64,000 nucleotides of DNA from the NCBI RefSeq assembly GCF_035083965.1, contig NC_089735.1, positions 15,002,501 to 15,066,500 on the forward strand. Direction: 5' to 3'. Within the stretch, counting starts at the first letter, position 1; each line of letters starts with the position of its first letter. This DNA is from Branchiostoma lanceolatum. Taxonomy: Eukaryota > Chordata > Leptocardii > Amphioxiformes > Branchiostomatidae. Shown here in pieces: positions 24,461 through 37,210 of this stretch. The notes under the pieces were generated by a model. It was not told the origin of the DNA and did not search any database. It saw only the letters and a program-made list of their open reading frames with translations. A program made the position numbers and the translations under genes.

Positions 24461-26402
24461 TTCCTCTGGGTCTGAGAAAAAGTTCTGGATCTTTTTGTGG
24501 GCCCAGGAGAAAATATGGAAAAGTGCCCGCCGCTGTCTCACGGTCCTCTGCATGGTCTCTGGCTGGGTCTGAATGGATGTAAACTTTGTTAAGCAAGTAT
24601 CTCACTGGACTGCGTCAAATTGCACTAGGAAATTGAACAAATTTTTCCTTGTGATCACACTGAGAAACAGAATGGCCATGCCCAGTATGTCACTTTCTCA
24701 ATTTTGGCTCCGAATCAGATACAATATATTTTTTAACACAATTGTTGACACCTTAGGTACAACTATCAAAATGTGATGCTTAATGTGTGGAAAGTTGAAA
24801 GTAATTACCTGCAGGTTGTTTCTCGGATGAGCACTGTGGAAGCGAACAGATACAGTCTCGTTCTGAAAGGTACACAAAACACCAGTCAAAGTAATCAAAT
24901 ATACTGTATTGACATTTTGATTAACAGTTACTGTAATATATGTCATAGGTATGTCATTATAGCTCAATTAGTATATAGCAGCCTCAAAGTTGAGCTCCTA
25001 GTTCCAATTAGTTGCTACATGTAACCCCAGAGACTCCAGTTCAATCCTGGGTCAGGACATCTCGGTTGGGGCTGCACCCATCTTTCAGAAGGGATTTATA
25101 ATGCCAATGGGGGTCCAATGTTTGAGGAGGTGCCTCGAGCATGTAAAAGGGGAAGGGCTAAAAAACTCCTCCCTGTAGAAATATACCCTGCTACAGAAAC
25201 AGCAAGGAACCTTTCTACCTTATGTGCCCCTTAGGCACCACAAGGGTCTCAACAAACGAAAATATGTCATACTCATGAATAGATCATATAGCTGTGATAA
25301 TTATAAAACCGTGACTATTCGTGCAATTATTATAGATTTTTCCCCCAGCACTTATTACACCAAAATGCTGTGTCATATACAATGAACCTTGGTGGAAATA
25401 CACAATGAACAAACAACTATATGGTAACCTTCAACCCACCTCAAGCCAAGCATCGTTGGTTAAGACATGCTGGTCACGTTCCACGACATCATAATGAACC
25501 AGTGGGAAAACTTGATTCTAAACTCCTGATTCTAAACTCCTAGTCCTAGTATAAGACTCCTGATGCTAAAAGATGAGTAGGTTGCCCGTACCGTACCTTA
25601 AAGACACTGCTTGAGACTAAAATGTTATAATATGTGGAAAAGGTCTGATTGACTCAATGTATGATAGAGAAGACTGGAGGCTGAACTTTCTGTATGCTTC
25701 AACTCCTAAACAGAGTTTACTAAGCTGCAGCTAGTAGTAGTTGTAAAAAAGTAGTGTCCGTACCGTGTGGTAGGTGGATCCCGCATCGTCAATCACATCT
25801 CCAAAGTGGGTGAAGAGGGGTGTAGTGTCCATCACCACCGGAGGGAGGAAGGACAGCTGACGGGACAGCAGGTTTGGTGGGGAGGGACCCACGTCAATAG
25901 CTGCTCCCTAGAAATAGATCACACACTACTAAGCTTTCGGAGAGAATTCATGTGAGAAATCTATAGTCATGCCTTCAACCCAGAGTTCTCAGAGTTATCA
26001 ACTTAGAATTGAGGTGTTCAAAAATGTGTTTTTCCCTAGTCTACTATCATAGAGTGGAACTCTTTGACACCAAGTACAGAAGGAGCATCCTCATCAGACA
26101 GCTTTGAATAACGCTTACAGATAGATGTGCAAAGGTTAGATATGACTGGACCAGACTGGTCGTTTGGTGACTGTAATATAACCAGCTGGTGCCGCACTGC
26201 ATGGCTGTATACCCGGTGTGTTATGCTGAAAGGTGTTTATACCGTCCGGCCATACAGATACAAATTCACATTGGGAATTGCAGAATGATTAAAAACAAAC
26301 TTGTACCATAACCATGTCCTCGGCCAGTTGTGAGTACAGTTGTTGATATGCTGCCAGGGTGTGGGGACCATAGATGGTGGAGGCCCCCTCATATCTCTGC
26401 AC
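24458..26402 (-). CDS. ASAH2-like: Neutral-ceramidase-like gene, C-terminal exons only
   Basis: Four minus-strand exons, all phase 0 with AG/GT borders: 26307-26402 (32 codons, QRYEGASTIYGPHTL), 25764-25907 (48 codons, RQLSFLPPVV and THFGDV), 24809-24862 (18 codons, ETVSVRF and HPRNN) and 24458-24568 (37 codons). The first three match the conserved C-terminal half of neutral ceramidase, a secretory-pathway amidase that hydrolyses the N-acyl bond of ceramide to sphingosine and fatty acid. The fourth exon is open and spliceable but fits the family poorly. The catalytic N-terminal half was not found upstream as far as the next gene's end at 30534, nor the last residues downstream. The locus is therefore a 5'-truncated copy, or its other exons lie outside. 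Confidence 0.75.
24953..25265 (+). mobile_element. tRNA-derived SINE (family 1)
   Basis: The sequence tagctcaattagtatatagc resembles a polymerase III box A, and agttcaatcc about 70 bp later resembles box B. The body ends in a Gly/Leu-rich-looking but non-coding stretch with accacaagggtctcaac. It lies in the ceramidase-like intron between 24862 and 25764. Confidence 0.6.
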
Positions 26403-26497
26403 CTGTATATAACAAAACACAGAAACACTGATTCATGCCAGGCACTTTTAAACATTTTCCAACATAAAATTATGGACGACCTGTGCAAATAGATATA

Positions 26498-28352
26498 CAG
26501 TCAAACCTGCCTAGGCGACCACCTTTTCAACGCAACCACCTGGCCATGGCGACCGCTTTTTCTCGGTCCCGAAAATTTTCCCCATAGGCACAAGCATTAA
26601 GCTGCCTGCCCAAGGCGACCACCCGTCCAACGCGACCGCGACCGCAACGAATTGGGACCGCACAGAGCACAATCCCTGCCCATGGCGGTCGCCTAATTTT
26701 CAAGCGTGTGGTGACATCAGATCATTTTGCTGTCGGATTTCACGGAAATGTTTTCAAGACTTTAAAGGACAAAAATAAGATCAAACATATATAGAATAGC
26801 AATGTTATACCATCGATTCCTCCATGAAGTGTTTTAATAAAACGTTCCCCCTATAAACATTGTAAAGACAAATGTTTGTGATGTTGTTGTGCCTATCGTA
26901 ATCTTAAAGTTTAACGTGAATTCAGTTCCGTTTAAACTCAATTTTCAAAACGAATACGTAGTGCATGGCGTCAAAAAGTCAGATTTCACAGAAATTACTA
27001 TCTATTTCTTGCAATTTCAACAAAAATGTGTCTCTGTCTTACTAAATTCCGCCGGAAAATGACTCCGCGGTGGAAGGCAAAACGTTGGCCGAGACATGTT
27101 GTTTCTTGGTCCGCGACGCCATCTTTGTTTCAGCGCGGCATAAGGTTGCAGACCACAGTATTTCTCCTATAGGGATTTATATAGTTAAGGATCCCAAGGT
27201 GAGATGCTTCGACGCTTGAAAATTTATAGAAAGGTGCAGAATTAGGGTACCAGATTTTTATATGCTTGACTTCAAGGTTCAATCTACAAAATATCTGCAA
27301 AATAAGGTTGAATTTGCCGGCTCGTTCTCTTTTAAAAGCCACTTTGATATGCCCCCCGGCGGAGGTCACCGTACTGCAGGCGACTTACAGTAGTCGGGCG
27401 GTAACAATATCCAGGCGCGAATCCAACCCGACCGAACAAACATCGTAATCAAACTCATCCTGTCTCAAAACTGACGTATTCCTCTACCATTCACCACAGT
27501 TTCAGCCTCTCTAACGTGCACAGAAGAAAAACTATGGCCTTTTCAAGTAATGTGACGCACTACTTCATACCCGAACTACTATTGTCCACGGGGGTCGCCC
27601 ATTAATACTGTGTTCTGCGACCATAACGCTGACTTTTCAAAAACACGGCGCTTCTGGGTATGAATATTTAGAATACTCTCATTATTGATAAGAATTGATA
27701 TTCTTATACTCTTGTTATTTCTATGACTCTCACAAACCTTTATTGGGCACTGCTTGCTTGTAATCGCCGACGCTGTGCGTTCTGCTCCAGTGTTACCTTT
27801 CGATGCGGTCGCGTGCTCGGCGGCGGCATCACAACTTTCCGTTTTCATCCTTCCGTTGTCAGATCGAAAACTTTTTGCCGCTTTAATCCAGCGGTCGGCG
27901 CCCAAAAGAAGGCTGGGGTCAGCAGGTGTTTTCTAGGGATTTGTCTCAGGCCTTAAAACCTAGATTTTATATAAGTGTGTGTGTGTGTGTACTCTTACTT
28001 AAACGTAACGCGTGAATGCAGGAGGGCGCTGCAAGGTCATCGAGGCAGACATTGCTTTTAGTCAAAACTATGACGAAATTTGTTCACGATGTAACGGTAT
28101 ACAAATATTACAACGATAACGGAAAATGTACATTCTGTAGGATCTTTCTGTCAATGAGAATTGACCCTGGTGGGGGTCATGCTGTCTAAAATCACATAAT
28201 TTTCCATCCATCTACATGTACGTGGTACACGGTATTTGAACACCTCGAGCTGGAAACATGTTATGGTTGGAATCCTCTTCATGGCGACCACCTGTCCATC
28301 GCGACCGTTTTTGCTCGGTCCCCCGGGTGGTCGCCTTGGGCAGGTTTGACTG
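26498..28352. mobile_element. DNA transposon, 1.85 kb, TA target duplication
   Basis: Both ends read TA-cagtcaaacctgcc: directly at 26498, and as the reverse complement (caggtttgactg-TA) at 28352. Subterminal blocks are also mirrored: ccatggcgaccgctttttct at the left, and catggcgaccacctg with gaccgtttttgctcgg at the right. TA duplication with cagtcaaacc ends suits a Tc1/mariner/pogo-type element. The interior has only frames of 110 codons or less with no transposase, so it is non-autonomous. A gt microsatellite lies at 27973-27990. The element lies 96 bp upstream of the first ceramidase-like exon. Confidence 0.82.
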
Positions 28353-30533
28353 TAATTTCAGTTCAAACAATGACGTTTCGAGGCTTTGTTGGTACGCCAA
28401 ATGTATTTTCTTACATTGTTATCATCTTATGTAATCCAATGTAATTTTAAGATTCAACATTGATATGTTATGCTGATTTAATGAAGTCATCCGTCAAAAT
28501 CCAAGATGGCGGATAGAATCCCATAAAATTGCGTCATAATGACAGTCATGAAATTTGTTATGGTCATACTAATTCACATGTGCATCATCCTCTGAAAATT
28601 TGGTGGTCATACAATAAGTAGTTCAGGAGTTACAGAGGGCAGGTCTAAAAAAAAAGCACATTATTTTTGCTGGGGTCAAAAATTACCCCAGCGGACTCAA
28701 CACAGACTTTCCTGTATAACGTCAACAGTATTGTGTCTATCTCCCTAGAAAATTATGCGAGGTTAGAAAAGAAGTCCACTGACAAAGTCACGGAAGGTTT
28801 TTTTTCAGATCAAACATGTTCAAATAGCACGTCAAAATGCAGGCCTGTGGTCAAAAATGACCCCACTCGGGTGTATGAGGGTTAAAGAAAAATATATATT
28901 TGTTATCATCATCATAATTGTCATCATATTCATCACCATAGGCTATTATAACATTTATACTACACTGCAAACACAACAAAGAATGTTTCTATGGCATTAT
29001 GAGTCTTATTATACGTGTTTTACGGAGAATTTTGTACTTCATTTAATTGACGTGACATCTCCCAATTGCAAGAAGATTAAAAAATACAATCATACCTGAA
29101 CGCGCGCCACAGGTGTGTTGAAGTTGGAGGACGCTGTCACACCTTGGGGGTAACAATTATAGAATTTGTCTTAAGAAGGTACATTTGAATGAAGCATGAA
29201 ACTGGATAGTAAAAATGAAGAGAACAAATTAATCATAGAATTTGTGTTAAGAAGGTACATTTGAATGAAACTGGATTGTTGAGAGAACGGGTGGTTTGCT
29301 TTGACGTTGTCTCACCTGCGTAATGGATTTGCACAAACCTTGCAATGACAATATACAAGGAGGTTCAACCAAACAAATATGAATATTCTCTCTCTTGTTT
29401 TTGAACAGCAACATAAAGAAAAACATGACCATTGAAATACTCTCTTGTTAATTGTTAAACGGAAACAATTGCAAAATGACCATAAAAACGCTTCATTGTT
29501 TATAAAACATCACTACAAACTAATAAAAGCCATGCAACTAACTAAATGACCACAGAATACTGTATAATTCTACATTATAGTTATCCTGTTCGCAAACAAG
29601 GACTCTAGGGGCGAAGACGGCAGCAACAATATAGTTTTTAATTCTACGTGGTAGTTTGCCCTGTTCTTGTTGCATCAACTGTAAAATAATGTTAGCCACA
29701 CAAGACTACATCACAGAAACAAAACGTTTTAGGCATACATGTCCTGTTTGCTTGTTTACTTCTCGGAGGGGAGGTTGGACTTTCGTTTCAACAAGTTATT
29801 TGTTCATTTACCATTCACAAGTTGTAGAGTCTTGTCAAATATTCTATTTTCTATAATGTACAAGTGGCGGTGAAAATATAAGTTGAGTACAACTTTAGTC
29901 CGTCGTCACTTTGTCTTCGTCCATTTCTTTGTATCATTTGATGTTTCTTTGAATAAAAAACGCACACACAATATAGTTGGGTCCGCAGTGGTTAGCCGTC
30001 CGACAACAGCCACCACTGAAATAGCAATATGCTACAAGGCCAACGTTTCCAGCATCAGACTCGTGGTCATGTGAACGGACTGGGCAATTCCTGTTCACAT
30101 CTACACCATCAATGCAAAATAGTGGAAAAGAAACCATTGTCAGCAAAGCATGCTTCTGTACGTGAGCACGTCGGCAGAACGTAATGCGCATACGGTAATT
30201 AGATTACCTAGTATAGCTGCCGAATGTCTTATGTTCTCTTTGGTCAACGTTGCATCCAAGTATCGGCCGTTGCATAAGATATATATTTGGACACAACTAA
30301 ATGAACCTATGTACGAGATATTAACCTTAAATGCGCGAACACGGCCGACGTGGTCTGTACGTGTATGTTTTCTAGGATTATGTGGTGCAGATCGAGGAAA
30401 GATGAAACAAATTTGCACCGTCATTATCCGTGAATAGTTTCTCTACGTGGGTAAGTCACTGGATTACACATTCTGTGTAAACAACCAAAGTGTGTGGTTG
30501 TGTGTAGTTGTCTACAAAGCTCTTGCATTGTCA
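28353..30533. other. Spacer between ceramidase-like exons and the Ig receptor gene
   Basis: No supported gene. A 47-bp minus-strand stretch at 29097-29143 is flanked by AG and GT and could be a small exon, but it matches neither neighbour. A tandem echo, ttgtgttaagaaggtacatt, occurs twice near 29170 and 29240. Confidence 0.4.
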
Positions 30534-30718
30534 TTAGTTTTTCTGCAGACTTTGGTAGACAGCCGGCTGTAGTTCCTGATAATGGCCGCTAGGTGGCTGA
30601 GACAGAGAGACTTGTGCTTCCATGGGAATCTCGTAGTCGTCATCCCCGTTCCCGGGGTCCTGGGACGCCGCCCTGTTGGGTGTCCGGACATCCTCGTACC
30701 CTTCATCATGTGACGCAT
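30534..30718 (-). CDS. Cytoplasmic-tail exon with four YxxΦ-type tyrosines
   Basis: The exon encodes an acidic tail with YEDV, YEIP, YQEL and YQSL, and ends with the stop codon. YQEL and YQSL are separated by only four residues, shorter than the 6-8 of a canonical ITAM. The motifs could bind SH2 proteins or clathrin adaptors; which of these applies cannot be told from sequence alone. Confidence 0.75.
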
Positions 30719-33700
30719 CTTGCCGGTTGCAAAAACATAAGTGACAGTTAATCAACAAGTGAGTCTTCTTCGAAAAGATACGATGAAAGTTTCGAAAGAT
30801 ATAATGATGAAATCAGATGGTATCGAATATTAAGCGAATCAACTAATATCAAGGTTTCTACCCTGGCTAAATTGGTGTTTTGAATTTCCATTGTTTTCTT
30901 ATCAATGAATTAAGAAAGAACTGTAGTTGTACTGAATTAGTAAATATCAAGATGTGCGAACGTGAGTTAGTAGCTTAGATCATTATACACAATGTAAAAC
31001 ATAGTTTTATTGCAGTGGTATGTACCAAAGTGCTGTATTTTCTCTTATAGAAAATAATATTAGGGGCAATAGAATTTGATGACGTCATCCATACGGTCCA
31101 AAAATTATGTTAAGAATTCGTTCATGGCCAGCTATTAATATTCAGTAGAACTACAGTTCTCTCCAAATTGATTAATGGCCAAACAATAAATAGTGAAAAT
31201 GCCAGTTTAGCCAAGGTAGAAACCGAGAACTTGACAAAGTTTGGTAGTGCAACGTTTTTTCTTCTTCCAGAGATGAAAAGAACAAGTCTTGATAACGATA
31301 CCTTTTTGAGCATTGCGGGAACGCAGAACCAGGAGTGTGAGAGCGACCCCTAGCAGAACTCCTGCAACATGACAACCGACTGCAGCACCCGCTACTGTTC
31401 CGGCTCCGAAACAACTCCCATCTACCAAATTTAAAGCATGTGACCGTCCAGAATTGATCAAAATGCTATACATTCGTCCTCTTTATATTCAAGCAAGTGG
31501 CGGGTAAATGTAGAAATAATGTAACCTGTTTTTAATTAAGATAAAAGCGGGCATTCCTTTTAATGTTAGATAGACAGTTTTCAACAAAAGTGGATTACGT
31601 TTGCTGGTCTCACAATGACATTGATTTTCAAACGGGGACTTGAGATCGTAAATTACGATGGACTGATTTAAAACGGGCGAGAAGTCAACTTGACTTTAAT
31701 GTACACCTAGTATTCTATAGTAAACGTTTACAATACTATGCTATATATCTAACTTTTGTTTTCCTTTGAACATCCATCCGGATAAAGACATGAAGGAGAT
31801 TGGCCACGTACCATCGAAACATGCATATGAATACGACTGCAGAACAAAGGAATGTCAAAAAATGTATACCTGGCAAATGATGCGTATTATCTTGGCCTGT
31901 AGTAGCTTTAGTGGTTGTCAGTTCTACATTGAATAAGCAAAGACGTGGTTATTATGTTATCAAATGCAAAAACCCACTGCTTTTTGAGGATTGATATAGA
32001 AAAGCCAATACGAGGGCGAGTCAAAAATTAATGTAGTGATTTTATAACTGTCAGTGTCATTATCTATACTTTATTACACATTTTACATCTGTATGCCTAT
32101 ACTTAGCCCTGTAGGGCATCACTTACTCTCTCACACTCACTCTATCCCATAGCTTTAGTCAGCTGTAGGGTATGGATGTACAATGAAGGTTATCGATCAT
32201 AGAACAAGCTCATGCTTTTAATTGAATGAACTGAAATTTGGCAAAAAGGTAAAGACACATATCTTTTTGAGACTGACATATCTCAATTTGTTGTTCAGAT
32301 TTTTAGGAGCGACTGAATTGATTTCAAGGTGACCACCCCTTGGAAGTCCGTTAGAAGCAAGGAACATAATCTATTTGGTATTTCTAGTTAGTTCATGCAC
32401 ACAACAACAATATCTGCCAAACCTCCACTCGACTGTCGTTCCTGCGTGGCTACTGATGTGAGTCCATCTGAAAACAAAGTTTTGAAAAACCTTTTAATTT
32501 CTGTACGGCTTCTTGACTTCTATCATTAACAGAAAACTACAATGTTATGGATTCGACAGCAGTGCAGTTGAATGGATGGGCAGCTACCTTCCGAAACGCC
32601 TACAATGTGTGAACTTCAATGGCTCCAACTCTTCTTTCAAGGAAATGATAGATGGAGTTCCTCAAGGAAGCTGTCTCGGACCTCTTCTTTTTAGCATATT
32701 CTCAAATGATTTCCCGCTAGTCACAACAGAAGCTACCTCAGTTATGTTCGCTGATGACACATCTGGCTATACAAGTACATGTGCACCGTCTATCTCAACA
32801 ATCACATCCACCTTGCAGAAGGAGCTGGATCACATAAGTGACTGGGTTCTAATGAACAGGCTATTCCTCAACACATCCAAAACAAAGTCAATGGCAGTTG
32901 AAAGTAACCCCAAAATTAAAAAAAAAGAATCCCGTACTCACCTTATACTCGAACGGCCAAGTTATCCACCAAGGTAAAGGAAACTAAACTCCTTGTTAGT
33001 ACTCTTGATGAGTGCCTGACTTGGGACAGCCATACAGAAGTAACGGCAAGGAAAATGGCCTGCTCATTGGGAATGATAAAGAAATGTGCCACCTACCTGG
33101 ACTCTTCACTGCTTAAGCTCCTAGCAGAATCCCTCACACTACCACACATTGATTACTGCTCACCAGTTCGGTCCACCACTTCACAGAAGAACATTGAACT
33201 ACTACAAGTCATGCAAAACAAAGCGGCACGCCTGGTGCTACACCGTGATTACAGGACCTCAGTACAACACCTGCATGCATAGCTTTCATTGCAGCCTGTT
33301 AAACAAAGGCTTCAAGTTAACACTGTCTCCCAGGTACAGCGTATCCTTTCCTCACACCAAAGTTATCTACAAACAGTTGTGTCCTGTATCCCACAACCAC
33401 AGCTACAATACACGCCACGCCAGCAGAGACACGTACAGTCTGACGAAGCCCAAAACAAACGCACTGAAGAAGACGTTCGTATATAGATCTATATCAATGT
33501 GGAATAGCTTACCACATGGAGTTGAATCGGCAGCAAAGTGTAGATTTAGACAAAAATTGATAGAGTGATAGAGCACATGTGTAGACAGGAGTGGAGTTGT
33601 TAAGGCACATGCGATAATATACAGGAGTGGTAAGGCACATGTGTGAATGTAATATGTGCTAATGTAAGATGTAAATACCTGTATCAATGTAGTTTGTTAT

Positions 33701-36700
33701 ATGTACGTTTGTTTTATTACTCCAGGAAGATTAGCTTCTTACTTGTTGTACTTTTTTGAAAGCTAATGGAGCGAATAAAGTATCCAAGTATCCAAGTATG
33801 TCTAATTATGTCCACATCTACTTAACTTCCAAATGCTGCAAGAATGAAATCCCCATCATTTACCATCATGGAGTTATAGTATTTCCCATTGATTATGCTA
33901 ATTAGGTACTCATTTGCATAACCGATATCTATTGGATGAGGGCTTACCGTGCAATGTGAGCAGGTATGTGCCGGTGTCCGTGCCGTACCCGTTGTCCGCC
34001 ACACAGCGGTACTCTCCGGCATCAGACAGCACGGCCCGGGGGATGACCAGCTGGTACCCTTCGTAAAACGTCGCTCCACCGGGTAGAGTAGCTCCGTCCA
34101 CTCTACGGTAGGAAAATTAAGACAAAGGATCAAACAGAACAGTGTAAAACATACTTCTACTACACGAGCAAGACAATATGTTTTCCAGTACAAGTTCTTA
34201 AAATATTAGAGGTAGAGCTTATAGTCTTCAACCTCTTTGGTCAATGAAGCTATAAAGTAAGCAAGAACTAAGTGATGATAATGTTAGTGCGCCTCTTCCT
34301 CTGTGTATATGGTGACATAAGGCCTGGCCGGTTCCTATGACCACCTTATATATCAGCTCGTTCGTGTCGCTCACTCGGTGGTATATTCGGTGGTTATAGG
34401 AATAGAGCACACGCTAGGTTAAATAAACTTCTAGCAGGGACAACGGGCTTAGTTTCAGACAATTTCTCCCACAGCAAGGGATTACGGAGCTACATGTATT
34501 TTAAGGACTTCATTTACAAACATTATACATTTGAATTATGCCTGTACCTTGTCCAGGTGTACGTGGATACCGGGAAGCTGCCTGATTGACAGGTCAGAGT
34601 GACGTCTTCCTGTACGTTTGCTATGAGGGGCAGCTGGGCGATCGTAACTCGGGGCAAAACTGCAATAAAGATGAATATAAAGTTAACTCGGCTATTGTTT
34701 GTAAAGCTATCTATAACTATGGACAATGGAAATTAGCTTCCATAGCAGGCTCTATTGGCCTTATAACGAGAATGACTGGTAGGACGAAATGACTGGTAAA
34801 ACCAAGGAGGTTAAGTACAGAAGGTGTAAGGACAGAATTGGCTTTCACTTGTACCTCTTTGGTAAAACACATGGCTGACAAAGGTATGGGGTTTGGTGTT
34901 TATTTACCGACAACAGTCAGGTTTGTGTCCACGGAAGAAGCGACACCTCCTCCGGGAAAGATTGGGTCGACTTTACATCGGAAGGTGCCAGTATCCGGCT
35001 GGGCTGTCTCCTGGATGGCTATAGATGTCGAGTCTGGTAGAAAACTTACCCTCCCTGTTAAACCGAGCTCTGCCAGCCTATTGGTGTCTTCACTTATTGT
35101 AGAGCTGGGGATGTAAACTAGGAAGGGTGCTCCTGGTGTACCGTCGTCGTTCAGCTTGTACCAACTGACAGTATACACGGTTAGTGGTACCGTAGACACA
35201 AAACTGCAGCTGAGGTTGGCTGTCGCCGTCCGGAAAACGTCGACATTACCGGAGTTTGTGACCGTTACTACTGGGTTCTGGGCACCTGTCGATAAAACGA
35301 GAATGTTATAGTAGATTTCATAGATATTCTCATAAACCACTCAGATATTGGCTGAACCGAGCCTCCTAAGCTTCGAAGACCTTGCAATTGTCTATAAGAC
35401 TACAGTAATTTGCTACGTATGATGGAACGTCTTGGTCGCCATCATTTCATGACATATAAGTCTCTGTTTATGATACTGTAATTCCAAATTGGTAGATAAC
35501 TGGAATTTCATACTTGTGGCATTTGGAAGTTATGTGAAGGTGAACAGGGTTTAATATGAATCATGTCAACTAGGGTCTAATTTGAATAATGGATCAGAAA
35601 ATGCTTAAAACTTTATACTTAACCAAACTTCTGCCAAACGGGTGGGGAGAATGATCAGCTGATATAATTTATGAAAATGATGACCTTATTTGAATGATAA
35701 ATGAGAAACACTGATGAAAAGTCAGTCGAAAAGGTTAAAGCCATTGGCTGAAGGTATGAGGTCGTGGAACTCTAGTTATGCCTTATAATTGTGATTTCAA
35801 CTGACGATACTAAACTTTTCTGAGACCGTGCCTAGTGGTACATGCCCCTGCCTGTAGTCCATTGACAGTGTGGTTTTAACCTTTAACCTGAGTGAACTGC
35901 TTTGTGGTGATTTATTTAGGGAGGGACTTGAGTCTAAAGATACCGCACTTCATATCCTATCCAACAACAACCCTTGTGTTTTTTCATGACAAGTTGATAA
36001 TTGTCTACATACACTGTTGTTGGACACCACATATTTGTAGCGTTACCTCTGGTTGCCAAGCACTAGACATAGTAGCCATTTCAATTGTAATTTGTATTCA
36101 CAGTGACAGCCATGTCAATATTTAACCAGGCACCCTGTTCAGAACTTGTTTACCAATGGCACAGTGCATAAAAATGCCCAGAAAGAACACAATATCCTAA
36201 CAAATGGCCTAAAAAGTAACTAAGGCAACGGCAAGTAAATTATATAGATAACAACAAAATTTCCCGTCCGCAGATGGTCATCATGACGAGAAAGCACCAA
36301 AATGGGAAAATATGTCGTGTTGTAGCCTTGATTGTACTTGTAGAAGTGACACTAGCGGGGTGACCATGACTGTAGTTGTAAAGTGAAACTAGTTCGGTGC
36401 CCCTTTCTGTATTTTTTGAAAACAGGAATAAAAGACTTGCTGGCAGTGATACCAAATTTTGTCCTTTTTAATTCTTGTTACCGGTACTACGTTTATAGTG
36501 TTTCTTTTTAAAATGTATCCATCTTGTTGTCTTTTCAACCAATCTTGTTGTTTTTCTACCCGCTGGCATTAAATTTGGAGACTGCAGTGGACTAATTACT
36601 ACATGCCGATTTCTGAAAGAAAAAAAATCTTGTACGCCAAGTGCTATTACTAGCTAAGAAGGTTACGCCTACCTGACTTGGTTACAATCAAAAGACAGCC

Positions 36701-36748
36701 AAGCAAAGCAAGGGAGTCGGACAAAGACGGAAATCCGGGCGCCATCAT
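30534..36748 (-). CDS. Immunoglobulin-superfamily transmembrane receptor, seven exons
   Basis: Exons in coding order: 36748-36673 (Met-Met start, signal peptide), 35285-34908 (V-type Ig, LSCSF, VSWYKL, DTGTFRC), 34659-34548 and 34102-33948 (a second Ig domain split by a phase-2 intron, LTCQS, then DAGEYRC), 31923-31870 (Thr-rich stalk), 31421-31302 (hydrophobic helix followed by RSRNAQK) and 30718-30534 (cytoplasmic tail ending in TAA). All other introns are phase 1, the rule for extracellular modules, and every join is in frame. The tail carries YEDV, YEIP, YQEL and YQSL. The predicted protein is about 360 residues, type I, at the plasma membrane, with an adhesion or immune-type signalling role inferred. 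Orthology is not known. The ATG is the first Met in a signal-peptide exon; the second Met could also serve. Confidence 0.85.
32500..33799 (+). pseudogene. 5'-truncated CR1-like LINE in an Ig-receptor intron
   Basis: The frame 32513-32977 starts inside the reverse transcriptase (GVPQGSCLGPLLF, then FADDTSGY). It breaks near 32970, resumes at about 32984-33282 (LPHIDYC, NKAARLVL) and then at 33149-33568. The 3' end has repeated aagtatcc units at 33778-33799, typical of CR1/L2-group tails. The insertion is antisense to the host gene, between the exons ending at 33948 and starting at 31923. Confidence 0.85.
34908..35285 (-). CDS. V-type Ig domain exon of the receptor
   Basis: A 378-bp exon, phase 1 at both ends, encodes a whole domain. 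The B-strand Cys is in NLSCSF, the core Trp in VSWYKL, and the F-strand Cys in DTGTFRCKV. A long C-to-D segment lies between the Trp and the F strand, which favours V-set over C2. Confidence 0.85.
35750..35786. repeat. Short end fragment of the 38.9-kb dispersed repeat
   Basis: The sequence tatgaggtcgtggaactcta matches the right edge of the element at 38936-39984 (tatgaggtcgtggaactctt). Confidence 0.55.
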
Positions 36749-36811
36749 GGACAGGGTGAACTGTAGTTCAAAGGTCAGTAAACAAAAATGAACGTCTCGA
36801 ACAAATGAAGG

Positions 36812-37210
36812 AAGGTGGCAGGGTGGCCTAGTGGTTAGGGTTGTTGACTCAGAACCTGGAGGTACCGCGTTCACATCCCTGACAGGTCCCGATGTTGTGC
36901 CATTGGGAAAGGCGCTTTGCTCGCTCAAATCAAGGAAAAATGAGTACCTAGCTTCGGCTAGGGACATCCCGCAGATAGGACGCTAAATACATGGAAGTCC
37001 CGTGTTTGAAGATAGCCATACCTCAAGCACGTTAAAGAGGTTAAGGAATGACCATGATTAACAAAAAGAGTAGTGTGTTAGTAGGTCAAATAAATCTGTC
37101 CTTATATGTAGCTTGAACTGTTCAGTACAGACCTGGTGTGTTACGCTATGAGGCGGTTTACCGGATATGCAAAACAAACAAACAAACAAACAATTAAACA
37201 AACAAACAGT
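36812..37210 (+). mobile_element. tRNA-derived SINE (family 2), copy a
   Basis: The head tggcctagtggttagggttg resembles box A, and gcgttcacatccc resembles box B. The body shares gggaaaggcgctttgc, acctagcttcgg, gataggacgc, aataaatctgtcc, ggtgtgttacgc and gcggtttaccgg with the copy at 50286-50672. It ends in an aaac-rich tail. It overlaps the 5' flank of the Ig receptor gene. Confidence 0.8.

Noticed and set aside
29097-29143. A possible 47-bp minus-strand exon flanked by AG and GT
   Set aside because: Its reading phases fit neither the ceramidase-like exons with sensible sequence nor the Ig receptor, which already has a stop at 30534.
32005-32035. tacgagggcgagtcaaaaat, which looks like a mariner terminal repeat
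   Set aside because: No matching opposite end was found in the window, so no element can be delimited.
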